Source: Plotosus lineatus (Eukaryota > Chordata > Actinopteri > Siluriformes > Plotosidae). Taken from it: 64,000 bases of DNA. The position numbers and the translations under genes are program-made. Shown here piece by piece: positions 25,708-37,129 of the stretch. The notes under the pieces were generated by a model that saw only the letters and a program-made list of their open reading frames with translations, had not been told where the DNA came from and searched no databases. The stretch spans positions 19,880,001 to 19,944,000 of the forward strand of contig CM045731.1 in the NCBI GenBank assembly GCA_024760905.1, in the 5' to 3' direction. Positions within the stretch are counted from its first letter, which is position 1. Each line of letters starts with the position of its first letter.

Positions 25708-25845
25708 ATTCATTCATCACTCATTTGCTGAACTGCTTAATCCTACTTTTATGGAAACAATGACGCTGGAGCCTCTCTCACTGAGACTGAGTAAAGGCCG
25801 GGTAACATCCTGAACAGCTCACCAGACCATTACAAGACAACAAAA
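25708..25845 (-). mobile_element. Family-B SINE tail fragment
   Basis: Minus strand: GGTCTGGTGAGCTGTTCAGG to AGGATTAAGCAG and the ATGAATG tail. Confidence 0.6.
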
Positions 25846-26424
25846 CATATTATTATTATGATGGCTACTTTGTTTAGAATCATTTATGTATGATTATCAA
25901 ATATTTCAAAGTCGCCGTCCCCTTGCATTCCCTTTGTGAGGTGCTACAAACTTTCAAGTGAAAAAAAAAATAGAAATAGAAAATGCAAGATGTGCAGGGC
26001 TTTCTTTTCAAGGAAGATTCAACTCATATACATGACTAGATATAGCAGATTTATTCATATACAGGTTTTATGTTGCAATAGATTTTAATTACACGGTAAT
26101 ACTTAACTTATATCAAACTAATTTATAACTGTGAACTCAAGGCTATGCAGTTTGTGCACTTATCCATCCATCCATCCATCCATCCATTAGCTATATTATT
26201 TATCACATCATGTCATAGGGAAATTTGAAGTCAATCACAACTGGTGAGAGACGAGGTATACCCTGAACTGAAGACAAAAACAATCCTTTCACATTCTTCT
26301 TCATTCAATCATTCACTCATTTATTTTCTATAACCACTTAATGGTTATAGAACCACGCTGGTGCCCATCCCATCCGACTTCAGGCAAGGGCCGTGTACAC
26401 CTTGGAAAACTCACATTCTTCTTT

Positions 26425-26526
26425 TTCATGTAATTTTCTCAACTTTATCCCTTATTAAGGTCACAGGGAGGCTGGGGCCCTTCTCAGTTCAGGAAGAAAA
26501 GTGGGATATACCATGAACAGCTTGGC

Positions 26527-26589
<63 letters not shown>

Positions 26590-26805
26590 CAAAAAACATT
26601 CACACTGAGGTAGAATTTGTTAAAGTCAATTGGCCTATAGTGCATGCCTTTGGACTGTGGAAACTAGAATACAGGAAGGAAACTCACAAGTATGGGAAAA
26701 TCATAGACACTCTGCATAGAAATACCCTTATCAAACTCAGGGTATGAGCCCATGACCTTTTTCATGTGAAGTGAACATGATAACCACTATACCATCGTTA
26801 CACCC
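26425..26805 (-). mobile_element. Family-B SINE expanded by internal (AC)n
   Basis: Head near 26800 and tail near 26430 flank an (AC)n at 26529-26585 that has grown at the CACACTCACAC position of the element. (TTA)n follows at 26818-26941. Confidence 0.65.
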
Positions 26806-26812
26806 ATTCTAG

Positions 26813-26848
<36 letters not shown>

Positions 26849-26903
26849 GTTATTGTTATTGTTATTATTATTATTATTATCATCATCATTATTATTGTTG
26901 TTG

Positions 26904-26941
<38 letters not shown>

Positions 26942-26964
26942 TTCTTTTTAAATTAATTAATTAA

Positions 26965-27318
26965 TTAATTCCTTTTCTAAGCTGTTTCATCCTACTTAAG
27001 ATAATGAGGAGGATGGCATCCATCTCAATCAACTCTGGGCGTGGAAGGAGTACACCCTGTACAGCTTCCCAGATCATGACACGGCCAACACATGCACAAC
27101 CATTTACACTCACCCTCACAGTAAGGGGAGACTTGTAGCAGCTAATTCACCTACGGTGGAGGTTTTTGTAGTGTTGTAGGAAACTGAAGTACCTGGAGGA
27201 AATCCAATCAAGCACAGGAGAACATGCAAACTCCACACAGAAACATGTGAACCTAGGAATCAAACCCAGGCCTTCTTTCTGTGAGGTGGAAGTGCTAACT
27301 ACTTTGCCACTATACCTC
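26965..27318 (-). mobile_element. Family-B SINE, near full length
   Basis: Head GGCAAAGTAGTTAGCAC, B-box-like GGTTTGATTCC and tail TAAGTAGGATGAAAC. Bounded on both sides by A/T microsatellites. Confidence 0.75.
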
Positions 27319-27324
27319 TTCTTC

Positions 27325-27395
27325 TTCTTCTTCTTCTTATTATTATTATTATTATTATATTATATTATATTATATTATATTATATTATATTATAT

Positions 27396-27429
<34 letters not shown>

Positions 27430-27430
27430 C
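27325..27430. repeat. (TTC)n, (ATTATATT)n and (AAT)n array
   Basis: A composite A/T array with a 5-bp TATAT period at 27355-27400. Confidence 0.85.
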
Positions 27431-28120
27431 CGGATCTCTGAAGCCGACATTTTCCTCCATGCCAGGCGTGATGGAGGCCTCTTTAACCTGTCACGCCTCA
27501 GAGCAAAGACCAAGGTGCGGAGAGTTCTCATCAAGGAGCTGCTCTTTGCTGATGATGCTTGTCTTGTTGCCCACACCGAGGAAGTGCTCCAGCGTCTCAT
27601 CAACTGCTTTGCTGGTGCCTGCTCTGAGTTTGGCCTCACCATCAGCCTTAATAAGACCGAGGAAATACCACCAGGAATGCCGGCTGAATGCCTTCCACCA
27701 ACACTGCCTTCACAGACTACTGTGCATCACTTGGCAGGACCATGTCTCCAACATCGACATCCAGCTCTCAAGTTCAAGGATGTCTGTAAAAGCACACCCT
27801 CAAGGCTGGAGGCTTCAACCCCTTCGACCTGGAGTCAGCTGCCTCCGACCGCTCCGACTGGCGGACCACCACCCAGGATGTTGTCAGGACAGCAGAAGAG
27901 AGAAGAGACACTTGCTGGGGGGAGAAGAGACTCCGCAGTCAGCAGAGACTGGCCTCACCCCCACCACACTGCGAGGACTTCATCTGCAGCAGCTGTGGCA
28001 GAATCTGCAGATCTTGTATTGGCCTCTACAGCCATGCCCGATACTGCAGCTCCCTGACCGAAGACCCACAGCACAACCCCCCCCACCCCCAATGATCTTT
28101 CGAGATCGACGGGGCCAACA

Positions 28121-28125
<5 letters not shown>
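27430..28125 (+). mobile_element. LINE 3' half with internal deletion, (AAT)n tail
   Basis: The 5' part reads RRVLIKELLFADDACLVAH and INCFAGACSEFGLTIS, a reverse transcriptase palm with FADD. After LNKTEE the text jumps to the C-terminal part (LNAFHQHCLHRLLCITWQDH in another frame), then DVCKS and a small Cys/His finger near 27970-28040 (CSSCGRICRSC...SHARYC). It ends next to (AAT)n at 28126-28175. A deletion and frameshifts make it a relic. The clade was not assigned. Confidence 0.65.
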
Positions 28126-28175
<50 letters not shown>

Positions 28176-28176
<1 letters not shown>

Positions 28177-28861
28177 TTTAAATAAGCAATTGAAGGGATT
28201 AGAAGCTGTAAAAGACAGGCTAGAGAAGAGATTGGCAAGAAAGACAAGCTGTGGAAGCAGAGAAGGAGGTATGGAGTGGGATGAATGGATTAAAGTGGAT
28301 AAAGTATATATTATGGCTTGATGCCACTCTGAAAGGTGACACTAAATCTGTTCCTTTTCTCCCACACTGAGACCCAGTGGGATTATAGACTGCTGTGTGA
28401 CAGGTAATGTAGAAAAGATTAGACACTTCAAGTCTGGGTACTAGAGCTCTGGGAGCTTGGTGCTATCAATAACCTTTGTTCCATATCTTACAGTAAATAA
28501 TATGACAAGAAACAAAGTCAACTGGAAAGACATATTCAGATGACCTACACTGTTTATGATAAACCTTGCTCATGGGTTTTGGGGCATATTTTCTTCCTTC
28601 CAATTTAGAATAAGGTGACTAATTGCAAAAGCTGGGGTAGCTGTGCTCACTCATTAAGATATCTACAAAAATAGTACAGTATGGACAGCATAATGAACAA
28701 GAAAAAACTGAAAGAGGCAACTGCTGTACATCCCTGAGCATCAATATTGAAAATTTGGTGAGTTACATTAGGGAATCCAGATTTGAGAGGACAAGAAGAT
28801 GCCCATTCAGCATTTGAGTCTACCAGACTCTATCCCATGGTTTCACCTTTATTACCCATAG
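28176..28861. other. Intergenic, no gene seen
   Basis: No element signature or long frame. Confidence 0.5.
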
Positions 28862-29311
28862 CACAAAAAAAAGAGGAATGGTGAGATTACAAAGAGCAGA
28901 GGTAAAGAGTTGGAGGATTTAAGTACTTCGGCCCAACAGTACAGAGCAATGGAGAGTGTGGAAAAGAGGTGAAGAAGCTTGTGCATTCAGGTTGGAATGG
29001 TTGGAGAAAAGTGTCCAGTGTGATGTGTGATAGGAAGGTATCAGCAAGAATGAAAGGAAAAGTGTACAAGATGGTGATGAGGCCAGCGATCTTGTGTGGT
29101 TTAGAAACAGTGGCGCTGAGTAAAAGACAGGAGACAGAGCTGGAAACAGCAGAGATGAAAATGTTGAGATTCTCTTTGGGAGTAACAAGGATAGATAGGA
29201 TTAGAAATGAGTTCATTAGAGGGACAGCCCATGTAAGAGGTTTTGGAGACAAAGTCAGAAAGGCTAGACAGATTGAGATGGTTTGGACATGTACAGAGGA
29301 GGGATAGTGAA
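28862..29311 (+). mobile_element. RTE-like LINE, 5'-truncated 3' segment (copy 1)
   Basis: Frame from 28969 reads VHSGWNGWRKVSSVMCDRK, GKVYKMVMRPAILCGLETV and KMLRFSLGVTRIDRIRNE, collinear with 31180-31510 of the next copy. It stops at GAGGGATAGTGA and abuts the 5' end of copy 2. Confidence 0.75.
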
Positions 29312-30154
29312 TTGCGAATTATGAAATCAAATTTCATACCGGTTCGGTCAAGGCCCGGGTTAACAACGACCGCCATCAGTGCTGTTAACCAACAGGGTGC
29401 TAGTGGAAATTGGACTACAGTTATTCGAAGAAGGAGAAGTGGGAGGCATGTCCATAGGCAGAGAAAAGAGGAAAGGCATGAGTCTAGGACTGAGAGTAGG
29501 GACTTTGAATGTTGGAACTATGACAGAAAAAGGTAGAGAGCTGGCTGACATGATGCAGAGGAGGAAGGTGGACATACTGTGTGTCTCAGAGACCAGGTGA
29601 TGGTGAGGAAGGTGAAGAAAGCAAAGGCAGAGCAGAAGACAAAGTGGTGGAAGCTGAAAATGGAAGAGTGTCATGTTGTCTTCAAGGATGAGTTGAAACA
29701 GGCTTTGGGTGGTCAGAAAGTGCTTCCAGATGACTGGACAACCACAGCAAATGTGATCAGGGAGACAGGTAGGAAAGTACTTGGTGTGTCCTCTGGGAGG
29801 AAAGTAGATAAGGAGACTTGGTGGTGAAATGAGGAAGTGCAGGAGTGTGTACAAAGGAAGAGGTTAGCGAAGAAGAAGTGGGACATTGAGAGGACCGAAG
29901 AGAGTGAACAGGAGTACAGGGCGACACAGCGTCAGACAAAGGTAGCGGTGTTAAAGGCCAAACAGAGGGCATATGATTACTTGTATGATAGGTTGGACAG
30001 CAAAGAGGGAGAAAAGGATTTATACAGGTTGGCACAGCAGAGAAATGGAAATGGGAAGGACGTGCAAGTTAGAGTGATTAAGGACAGAGAGGGAATTGTA
30101 TTGACTGATGACAGAAGTGTGCTGGGACGATAAAAAGAGTACTTTGAAGAGCTG

Positions 30155-30493
30155 ATGAATGAGGAAAATGAGAGAGAAAAAAGAGTAGAAGAGGTGACCG
30201 TTGAGAACCAGGAAGTAGCAAAGATTACTAAGGGTGAAATGAGGAGGGCATTGAAGAAGATGAAGAGTGGAAAGGCAGTTGGTCCTGATGACATACCGGT
30301 GGAGGTATGGAAGTGTCTAGGAGAGGTAGCAGTAGATTTTCTGACAAGAACATTCAACAAGGACTTAGAGAGTGAGAGGATGCCAGAGGAAAGGAGAAGT
30401 GTGCTGGTGCCCATTTTTAAGAACAAGGGAGAAGTGCAGAGTTGTGGCAGCTACACAGGGATAAAGATGATGAGCCAAACGATGAAGTTATGA
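30155..30493 (+). pseudogene. RT fingers fragment of RTE copy 2
   Basis: Open segment with GEMRRALKKMKSGKAVGPDD and CLGEVAVDFLTRTFN, ending at an in-frame TGA after SQTMKL where intact copies continue WERIVEARLR. Confidence 0.75.
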
Positions 30494-30640
30494 GAAAGAA
30501 TAGTGGAAGCTAGACGAAGGGCAGAGGTCAGCATCTGTGAACAGTTTGGTTTCATGTCAAGAAAGAGCACCACGGATCACGGATGTGGTGTTTGCTTTGA
30601 GGATGTTAATAGAGAAGTATAGAGGTCAGAGGGAACTGCA

Positions 30641-31075
30641 TTGTGCCTTTGTGGATCTGAAGGGTATGCATGTATGTATCTGGAGATAGCATATGATAGG
30701 GTGCAGAGAGAGGAACTGTGGTATTTGCATGAGGAAGTCTGGAGTGGCAGAGAATATGCTAGAGTGGATGAGAACATGTATGAGAGATGTAAGACAGTGG
30801 TGAGGTGTGCTGTTGGTGTGACAGAAAAGTTCAAGGTGGAGATGGGACTGCATCAAGGGTCAGCTCTGAGCCCTTTCTTGTTTGCTATGGTGATGGACAG
30901 GCTCACAGACGAGGTTAGACAAGATTCCCCATGGACTATGATGTTTGCAGATGACATTGTGATCTGTAGTGAGTCCAGAGAACACGTACAGGAAAATCTA
31001 GAGAGGTGGAGGTATGCCCTGGAAAGGAGAGGAATGAAGGTTAGCCTCAGTAAGACAGAATACATGTGTGTGTGA
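30641..31075 (+). pseudogene. RT palm fragment of RTE copy 2
   Basis: Contains AYDRVQREELWY, GLHQGSALSPFLFAM and the catalytic FADD. It ends at TGTGTGTGA where the frame passes to 31066. Confidence 0.75.
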
Positions 31076-31719
31076 ACAACAAGGACACAAGAAGAACGGT
31101 GAGGTTACAAGGAGCAGAGATAAAGAAGGTGCAGGATTTTAAGTACTTAGGCTCAACAATTCAGATTAATGGAGAGTGTGGAAAAGAGGTGAAGAAGCGT
31201 GTGCAGGCAGGTTGGAATGGTTGGACAAAAGTGTCCGGTGTGATGTGTGATAGGAAAGTATCGGCAAAAATGAAAGGAAAAGTGTCCAAGACGGTGTGCA
31301 GGCCAACGATGTTGTATGGTTTAGAAACAGTGGCGCTGGGGAAAAGACAGGAGGCAGAGCTGGAGGTAGCAGAGATGAAAATGTTGAGATTCTCTCTGGG
31401 AATAACAAGGATGGATCAGATCAGGAATGAGTACATCAGAGCACATGTAAGAGGTTTTGGAGACAAAGTCAGAGAGTCTAGATTGAGATGGTTTGGACAT
31501 GTACAGAGGAGGGATAGTGAGTATATTGGTAGTAGGATGCTGACTTTGGAACGCCCAGGCAGAAAGCCTAGCGGAAGACCGAAGAGAAGATTTATGGATG
31601 TGGTGAAGGAGGACATGAAGGTATTTGGTGTAAAAGAAGAAAATGCAGAGGATAGGGTGAGATGGAGGCAGACCCCTGAAGGGAACAGTCAAAATGAAAA
31701 GAAGAGGAAGAAGAAGTAG
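31066..31719 (+). pseudogene. C-terminal region of RTE copy 2
   Basis: 217 codons with VQDFKYLGSTIQINGECGK, KVSGVMCDRKVSAKMKGK, WFGHVQRRDSEY and GRPKRRFMDVVKEDMK. It runs into the GAA-rich 3' end. Confidence 0.75.
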
Positions 31720-31737
31720 AAGAAGAATTAGTAGAAG

Positions 31738-32518
31738 AGGGTGGATAGTGAATATATTTTTAGTAGGATACTGAGGTTGGAACTACCAGGCAGAAGGCCT
31801 AGAGCAGGGGTCGGCAACCTTTGCCATTCAAAGAGCCATTTGAACCTGTTTTCCACAGAAAAGAAAACACTGGGAGCCACAAATATTTTTGACATTTAAA
31901 ATCAAATAACACTGCATATAATGTTTTGTCCTCTTTTTCCTTCATGTTGATATAAAAACACAATGTGTTGTATTGGTTTGAACAACTGCAGAGACAATTA
32001 CAATTCTGCTTGCAACAAAAACATTTAGATTAAAAAAAAAAGAGGTTGAAAAAAATTACTTTCAATGAAAATTCCCAATATCTATTTGTCATTTGTTGAA
32101 TTTGTTGAATTTGTCATTCAGGTGAAAGCTGGTTTAACTCTCTACCCCTGGGAGCCCGGAGCGCTTCCGATGTGAGTAAATAAGCGGCATTTTCTTTTTG
32201 CAGTTGTTTTTGGTGATGCAGTGGTTTTTGTATATGAAGCACGTTTGCACCCGTCAGCCACCGTAAAGTATACATTCATTATTTAAAAAAGCCACAGAGC
32301 CGCATCAGAGAGGTGAAAGAGCTGCATGCAGCTCCTGAGCCGCGGGTTGCCAACACCTGGCCTAGAGGAAAACCAAAGAGAAGATTTATGGTTGTGGTGA
32401 AGGAGGACATGAAGATAATTGGTGTAAGAGAAGAAGATGCAGAGGATAGGGTGAGATGGAGGCAGATGATTCACTGTGGTGACCCCTGAAGGGAACAGCC
32501 GAAAGGAAACGAAGAAGA
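31738..32518 (+). mobile_element. RTE-like LINE, 5'-truncated 3' end (copy 3), split by a hAT element
   Basis: Outer parts 31738-31804 and 32360-32518 align with the last 230 nt of copy 2 (GATAGTGAATATATT, CAGAAGGCCTAGAG / GAAAACCAAAGAGAAG, GAGGACATGAAG). They carry a fuller 3' end: CAGATGATTCACTGTGGTGA, CCCCTGAAGGGAACAGCC and GAAAGGAAACGAAGAAG. Confidence 0.8.
31805..32359. mobile_element. Non-autonomous hAT transposon, 8-bp target duplication
   Basis: Termini CAGGGGTCGGCAACC and GGTTGCCAACACCTG are inverted copies, flanked by GCCTAGAG on both sides (31797-31804 and 32360-32367). The 555-bp body contains no transposase frame. Confidence 0.88.
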
Positions 32519-33086
32519 CCATAAAAAAAGAAACATTTATGATCACCTGAATTTGCTTGTTAGTTTTGTCTGTGAACAAAATCCTGACCACACCCAGGCA
32601 TGGATATTTACCAAATTCGGTGGGAACGCTACTCTATGTGAGTTCCGTGAAGACTTGATTCGTGTCTGGGTCAAAGGACAAAGTCAGAGCAAGGTCACAA
32701 ATTTTTGAAGATTAATTTAAAAATGGTTATACATGTATTTCAAAACAAAGACCCATAGATTCAGTGAGAGGCAGGGAGGGAATCATATGCACATTTTTAA
32801 ACAGTATCACTTTTGATCTTGAGTGACTTTCAAACATGCTAATAGACAAACAATTAATCGGAAAACTAAAAGGAAACCCTTTAGGTACTTTTAAATGAGA
32901 TGGGTACCTTTGACCTTGAGTGACTTCCAAAGGTCAAACCTGAACCCTCTTGTAAATCCTTCAAACGAGAGTTATCTTCACTAATTTGGTCGAAAATTGG
33001 TCCATATATGGGCCATTATTATCCATGCTGCATGCTGGAAGTACCATATTTTTATACAGTACTTGTAATAGAATTGATAATGAGAT
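32519..33086. other. Intergenic, weak unidentified repeat
   Basis: Phrases such as ACCTTTGACCTTGAGTGAC and CCAAATTCGGTGGGAA recur loosely here and at 34440-34620, suggesting an old unclassified repeat. Confidence 0.35.
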
Positions 33087-33421
33087 TTCCTTTCGGCTTT
33101 TTCCAGTTATCGGGGGTCGCCACAGCGAATGATTCACACGTTTGATTTGGCATAGGTTTTTACGTCAGATGCCCTTCCTGACACATCCCTTTTAGCAAGG
33201 GACAGAAACACGCTGACGGCTATGCAGCTACTCTTGTCGAAAGTGAGCAATGGTTCTGTTACATGCCTCTCAACATAGACAGTGAGAGACATGGCCGGCC
33301 TTTGATCACCCAGTTAGCTGCACTGGGGGGGGCGGGGACAACCTTGTAGAGAGTGAGACTCAAGCCCCCAACCTTAGGATCAGCAATCCAGCGCCATATA
33401 CCACTAGACCACCACTGCCCA
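33087..33421 (-). mobile_element. Family-A SINE with RTE-like 3' tail, full length
   Basis: Minus strand: head GGGCAGTGGTGGTCTAGTGG, B-box region, CAGCTAACTGGGTGATC, CAGCGTGTTTCTGTCCC, GGAAGGGCATCTGACG, GAATCATTCGCTGTGGCGAC and CCGAAAGGAAA. Confidence 0.85.
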
Positions 33422-34660
33422 ACGTAATAGAATTGATAATATTTTATGATATTTCCCAAGTTCACAAGAAAGCCCATGATAAGATGTAAGTAGTGCATGT
33501 TGTCAATAGGTGTTATCCCAGGGTTAAATAAACTACTTGCTTTCGTTGCATCTCTGCTATATGCCTACATTTTAGCAAAGCCAAAGAACATATGAATCTG
33601 CTTTAATCTGGAAATTGTGCTGTAAAAAAAAAAAAAAAACCCTGTGAAATCAGCCATCTTGTGACTCACCCTGTAAAAAAACAAAAGGACAGAGGTTGGT
33701 TTCTCAGACTTGAAAGGTGTAATCATCTTATTTAAGTGACTGGATAATAATTATAATTCGAGAAGCAGGGAGAAGTGGGAAGTCTGTCTAATAGGCAAGG
33801 CAGAAAACACAAGTCATCCTCTTCCATATCAAGCTATTCGGTTTTACAGGCATTCAAGTCCAAGTATGAGTGTTAATCTTGGTTCTGCCTATTCACAGTA
33901 AGAATATTTGTTGTATAATTCTCTTTTTAAATGTTGAATATCTCTATATTATATAATTTATCCCTACATCCTTTATCAGTGCCACCTGTCCATCATGGTT
34001 GTTTGAGAAGCAGAGGCCAATCCCAGCCAACTTTATGCAAGAGGTGGAGTGCACCCAGAAGAAGTCGCCATTGTATTTCAAGTCTAACAAAGACAAACAG
34101 GTTCTGCAACAAACTACATAAGTGCTGCATAAATTGAATGTAATACTAGCCAGAGAGGTGTCGGGAACTGGGGCTTGACCATTCCAGGTGACTCAAGCTA
34201 TGGTAATCGTGGCATTTTAAACTCTATATCTGGTTTCTAATTAGTATTCCACAATGACAGCATGTCTATCAGCCCTTGTTTTGAATTTATAATCAGCCAG
34301 ATTCCCAACCTTGCTTTTGACCTTTCAAGGCCACTCAAGAGTAAAGGTAATTATGTCATTTGAAAGTATGTATATGGTTTATTGACTGTCCCTAATTGCA
34401 CTTGAAGGTCTTGTGGGATATAAGCATTTTTCAGCTTAACATAAGAAATGTCGTTCACCAATACACTCTGACTTTGATCTGACCTTTATCTTTGACCCAA
34501 GCATTCCAAAATCAATTTATCTTTGGGACTCAAGTAGGGAAGTGTCCCCACCAAGTTTGGTGAAAATCTATGAATATCAGATTTTCTGTGTTATCAGGAT
34601 TTTGGTCACTGTAAGTGACCAACTTCAGAGATTATTGTCAGGAAAAACACAACTGTTGTA
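33422..34660. other. Intergenic, no gene seen
   Basis: A/T-rich; A run at 33625-33640. No coding frame. A CCA/CAA triplet tract follows at 34672-34737. Confidence 0.5.
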
Positions 34661-34774
34661 ATGGGGATAATACCACCACCACCACAACCACCACCACTAC
34701 CACCACCAACAACAACAACAACAACAACAACAACAGCAATAGTAACATCTTTATTAGGCTACAATTTTAGTCGA

Positions 34775-34983
34775 ACTGGGTTATCAAAGGCAAGTAAAAG
34801 AACCATCGCTGACTTTTGTAAAGAGCAGGCTACTGAGTTGCCATCAGCATGTTTCTGCCCTGCAATGGACAGGCAAGCTGTCTCGGATGTACCCAGCTCT
34901 TGCCCAGAGTCGGCTGAGCTGGGTGCCAACCTCTCCACAACTCTTATTAGGATCAAGCGGTTCAGGAAATGAATGAATGAATG
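34775..34983 (+). mobile_element. Family-A SINE body with family-B tail, 5' truncated
   Basis: GGGTTATCAAAGGCAAGTAA, AGAACCATCGCTGACTTTTG and GCATGTTTCTGCCCTGCAATG, then GAGTCGGCTGAGCTGGG and a GATCAAGCGG plus (TGAA)n tail. Plus-strand copy of the composite seen on the minus strand elsewhere. Confidence 0.7.
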
Positions 34984-34997
34984 AAAAATAATCATTG

Positions 34998-35158
34998 TGC
35001 CAGTGGCTATAATTTCAAGCAACCAGAGGAAATTGACGCAGGCACAGGGAGAACATTCAAATTCCACACAGAAACACCCTCACCAAGCCCAAGACTAAAA
35101 ACCCAGCACTTTCTTGTTGTGAGGTTGATGTGCTAACCACTACACCACTCTGCTGCTC
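34998..35158 (-). mobile_element. Family-B SINE head half
   Basis: Minus strand: GTGTAGTGGTTAGCACATC (A box), TCTGTGTGGAATTTGAATG core, then truncated. Confidence 0.65.
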
Positions 35159-35364
35159 ATTGTGGATTCATGAGACGCTTTATTAGTATTTCCATGATTC
35201 TTGTTGCCCCCTATACACAGCTTGTTTCCATATATCATATGTAAATAAGTACCAGTCCATTGCACTTCTTCACCATGAGCACCTGCATGCAGTAAAATTG
35301 AGCGACGAACTAAATGTGCTGATTAAACGAGCCAGGCTCTGTCTCCAGAGGTTGCGTTCTCACA

Positions 35365-36282
35365 ATGGAGTTGATTATTTGTGCTGGTGTGAACGTGCCT
35401 TGTGCTGTACTGGGTCTAATGATAAACCTGTTTTACGTTTTCTGCTTGACTTTTCCTTTGGGCCAGATGATGAACATCAGGCAGCCACTGATAACACTGC
35501 TGGCACTGATGATCTTCTACACCAGTCTGTTCCAGGTCAGTTTGATCTTAAGCCTCAGCTTTGCTTTCTCCTTCGTGAGCCAGAATCTTCAATATGTACT
35601 GAACTCATTCATGTTCTATGCGGTTCGTGTTAGCATTCCTACGACTCTTTGGATGAACATCTTCTACTGTACTCAAATTGTCCCGGGTAGGGCCACCTGT
35701 TTCACGTGGCTCAAAAGGAACATCAGACTGGTTCTGTATTCGCTCATCATCTTCACTAAAATCTATTTCTTGGTTTATGACATATTAGAATTTATACTCA
35801 AGAATGAACTGGCTGCACAAGTCAACAACACGATTGAAACTGAACTCATCAGTCCAGCATTGATAAACCTCGATCAATTTCTCAACATTTTGGATGCTGT
35901 AACAATGGTATTTGTTTTTCTGGGTTTAGTAACCATGCTGGCATTAACCGGGACTATGGTGTGCTTCCTGTACAGGCACATGAAGAAGATGACGAAGAGT
36001 GGTACAAACATACACACTCAGCTTTTCCAAAGACAGGTTCGAGTCTCCGTCATCGGCCTTGTACAAGGAATCCTTTATCTGATTTGCTCTGTGGGAATGT
36101 TTCTTGATTTTTTTTGCACATCTCAAAGGTACACTAGTGAGAAATATATTCTCTGGACAATATTTACTGTCTATTTCCTGGCCACTACAATAAATCTGGG
36201 AGTGGGGCAATCTCTGTTTAGATATCGGATTGCTCAGCTTTGGAATAAAGTTGAGACCTTAAATTTCACCAAAAGATTTTAA
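35365..36282 (+). CDS. tas2r: Bitter taste receptor type 2 (T2R-like GPCR), single exon
   Basis: An intact 305-residue frame with a strong Kozak start (ACAATGG at 35362) and stop TAA. Seven hydrophobic segments lie at about 5-28, 41-63, 80-104, 124-142, 176-201, 226-247 and 260-280. T2R-type landmarks are LWMNIFYCTQI in TM3 (residues 95-105), a short basic loop YRHMKKM after TM5, QVRVSVIGLVQGILYLICS in TM6, and a tail QSLFRYRIAQLWNK. A sequon NNT (Asn154) in the second extracellular loop matches the conserved T2R glycosylation site. Length is normal for the family (about 300). Such receptors couple to gustducin-type G proteins in taste cells and detect bitter compounds. It is an isolated copy, not in a cluster. 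AATAAA motifs lie at about 36523 and 36998. It is the only intact single-exon protein gene in the window. The exact fish T2R subtype is not known; a divergent V1R-like receptor is the main alternative. Confidence 0.85.
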   Translation: MELIICAGVNVPCAVLGLMINLFYVFCLTFPLGQMMNIRQPLITLLALMIFYTSLFQVSLILSLSFAFSFVSQNLQYVLNSFMFYAVRVSIPTTLWMNIFYCTQIVPGRATCFTWLKRNIRLVLYSLIIFTKIYFLVYDILEFILKNELAAQVNNTIETELISPALINLDQFLNILDAVTMVFVFLGLVTMLALTGTMVCFLYRHMKKMTKSGTNIHTQLFQRQVRVSVIGLVQGILYLICSVGMFLDFFCTSQRYTSEKYILWTIFTVYFLATTINLGVGQSLFRYRIAQLWNKVETLNFTKRF

Positions 36283-37129
36283 AGTATCACTACATTTAAA
36301 ACACTGTATGGTTGCATTCACAAGGCATTACATGCATTGTTTTTTATCTTATTTTGAATGAAAATGTATTGTATTATGTATAATACACTTATAAAAGGCA
36401 TTATATCAAAGCTAACATGTATTATATTACTATTATACATCAGCTTCTCATAATGTGCAGTAAGGTTATAGCATATTTTTACCTTTGCTTGTAATGCATG
36501 ATGTTATCAATCTATAAAGCATAATAAAGAAACCAACGTATGTAAAGTACAATGAAGTATTTTCATTCATTTTCATTGATACTAATATGTATGGTGGCTT
36601 ATAAATGTATTATAACATGATATTAACATGTTCCTGCTTTATTATGGATATGAACTTGAAAGAAATTGTTCCTAACTTTTTAATGCCATTGTAAAGTTGA
36701 AGAGATTTTTAAAATGGGGTAGAAGTATAAATATATTCATATTTGTTGTTGTTGTTTTATCTGACTGTTGTTTTAATGTTGGATTTAGTCTTATGTTTTG
36801 CTTCCATTCTTAAATGTATATAAAATATACATTTCAGGGTTAATCTGGATATGTGTAAACAAAAACTTTACTTAAAAAAGATGCTATATTATAAAACAAT
36901 AACATGCTTCAAGTTTGTGGATGGGATTAGCATGTATATTGTTTATTTCCTTATTGGTTGTATTTCCATAAGTTTGTTTGTTTGTTTGTTTGTTATTAAA
37001 TAAAACTTAAATAAAGCTCAAACATAATTTAATGTAAAAATATAAAATAAATAAATAAATAAATAAAAATAAACAAATTTTAAAAAAAAGGAACTAGTGC
37101 GAAGTAAAACATGGAAGAAATATGATTTG
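36283..37129. other. tas2r 3' flank, A/T-rich
   Basis: Candidate poly(A) signals as noted for the receptor; (TTTG)n at 36973-36992 and (AAAT)n at 37046-37068. No gene is seen. Confidence 0.55.

Larger units (their letters stand above)
29312..31737 (+). mobile_element. RTE-like LINE, near full span but broken (copy 2)
   Basis: Starts with a GTTAACAACGACCGCC-containing leader. An apurinic endonuclease start (LRVGTLNVGTMTEKGRELAD, ending VDILCVSETR at 29600; often misnamed craniofacial development protein 2) is cut short by deletion. The RT follows: KKMKSGKAVGPDDIPVEVWK, FGFMSRKSTTD, LHQGSALSPFLFAMVMDRL and MMFADDIVIC (about 30940-30970). The C-terminal part has MLYGLETVALGKRQ and RLRWFGHVQRRDSEY. 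Stops at 29824, 30131 and 30491 and shifts near 30570 and 30660 disable it. The 3' end is a GAAGAA-rich run. Confidence 0.8.

Noticed and set aside
29360..30426. Minus-strand frames of 90-165 codons at 28.9-31.7 kb
   Set aside because: Shadows of the plus-strand RTE LINE.
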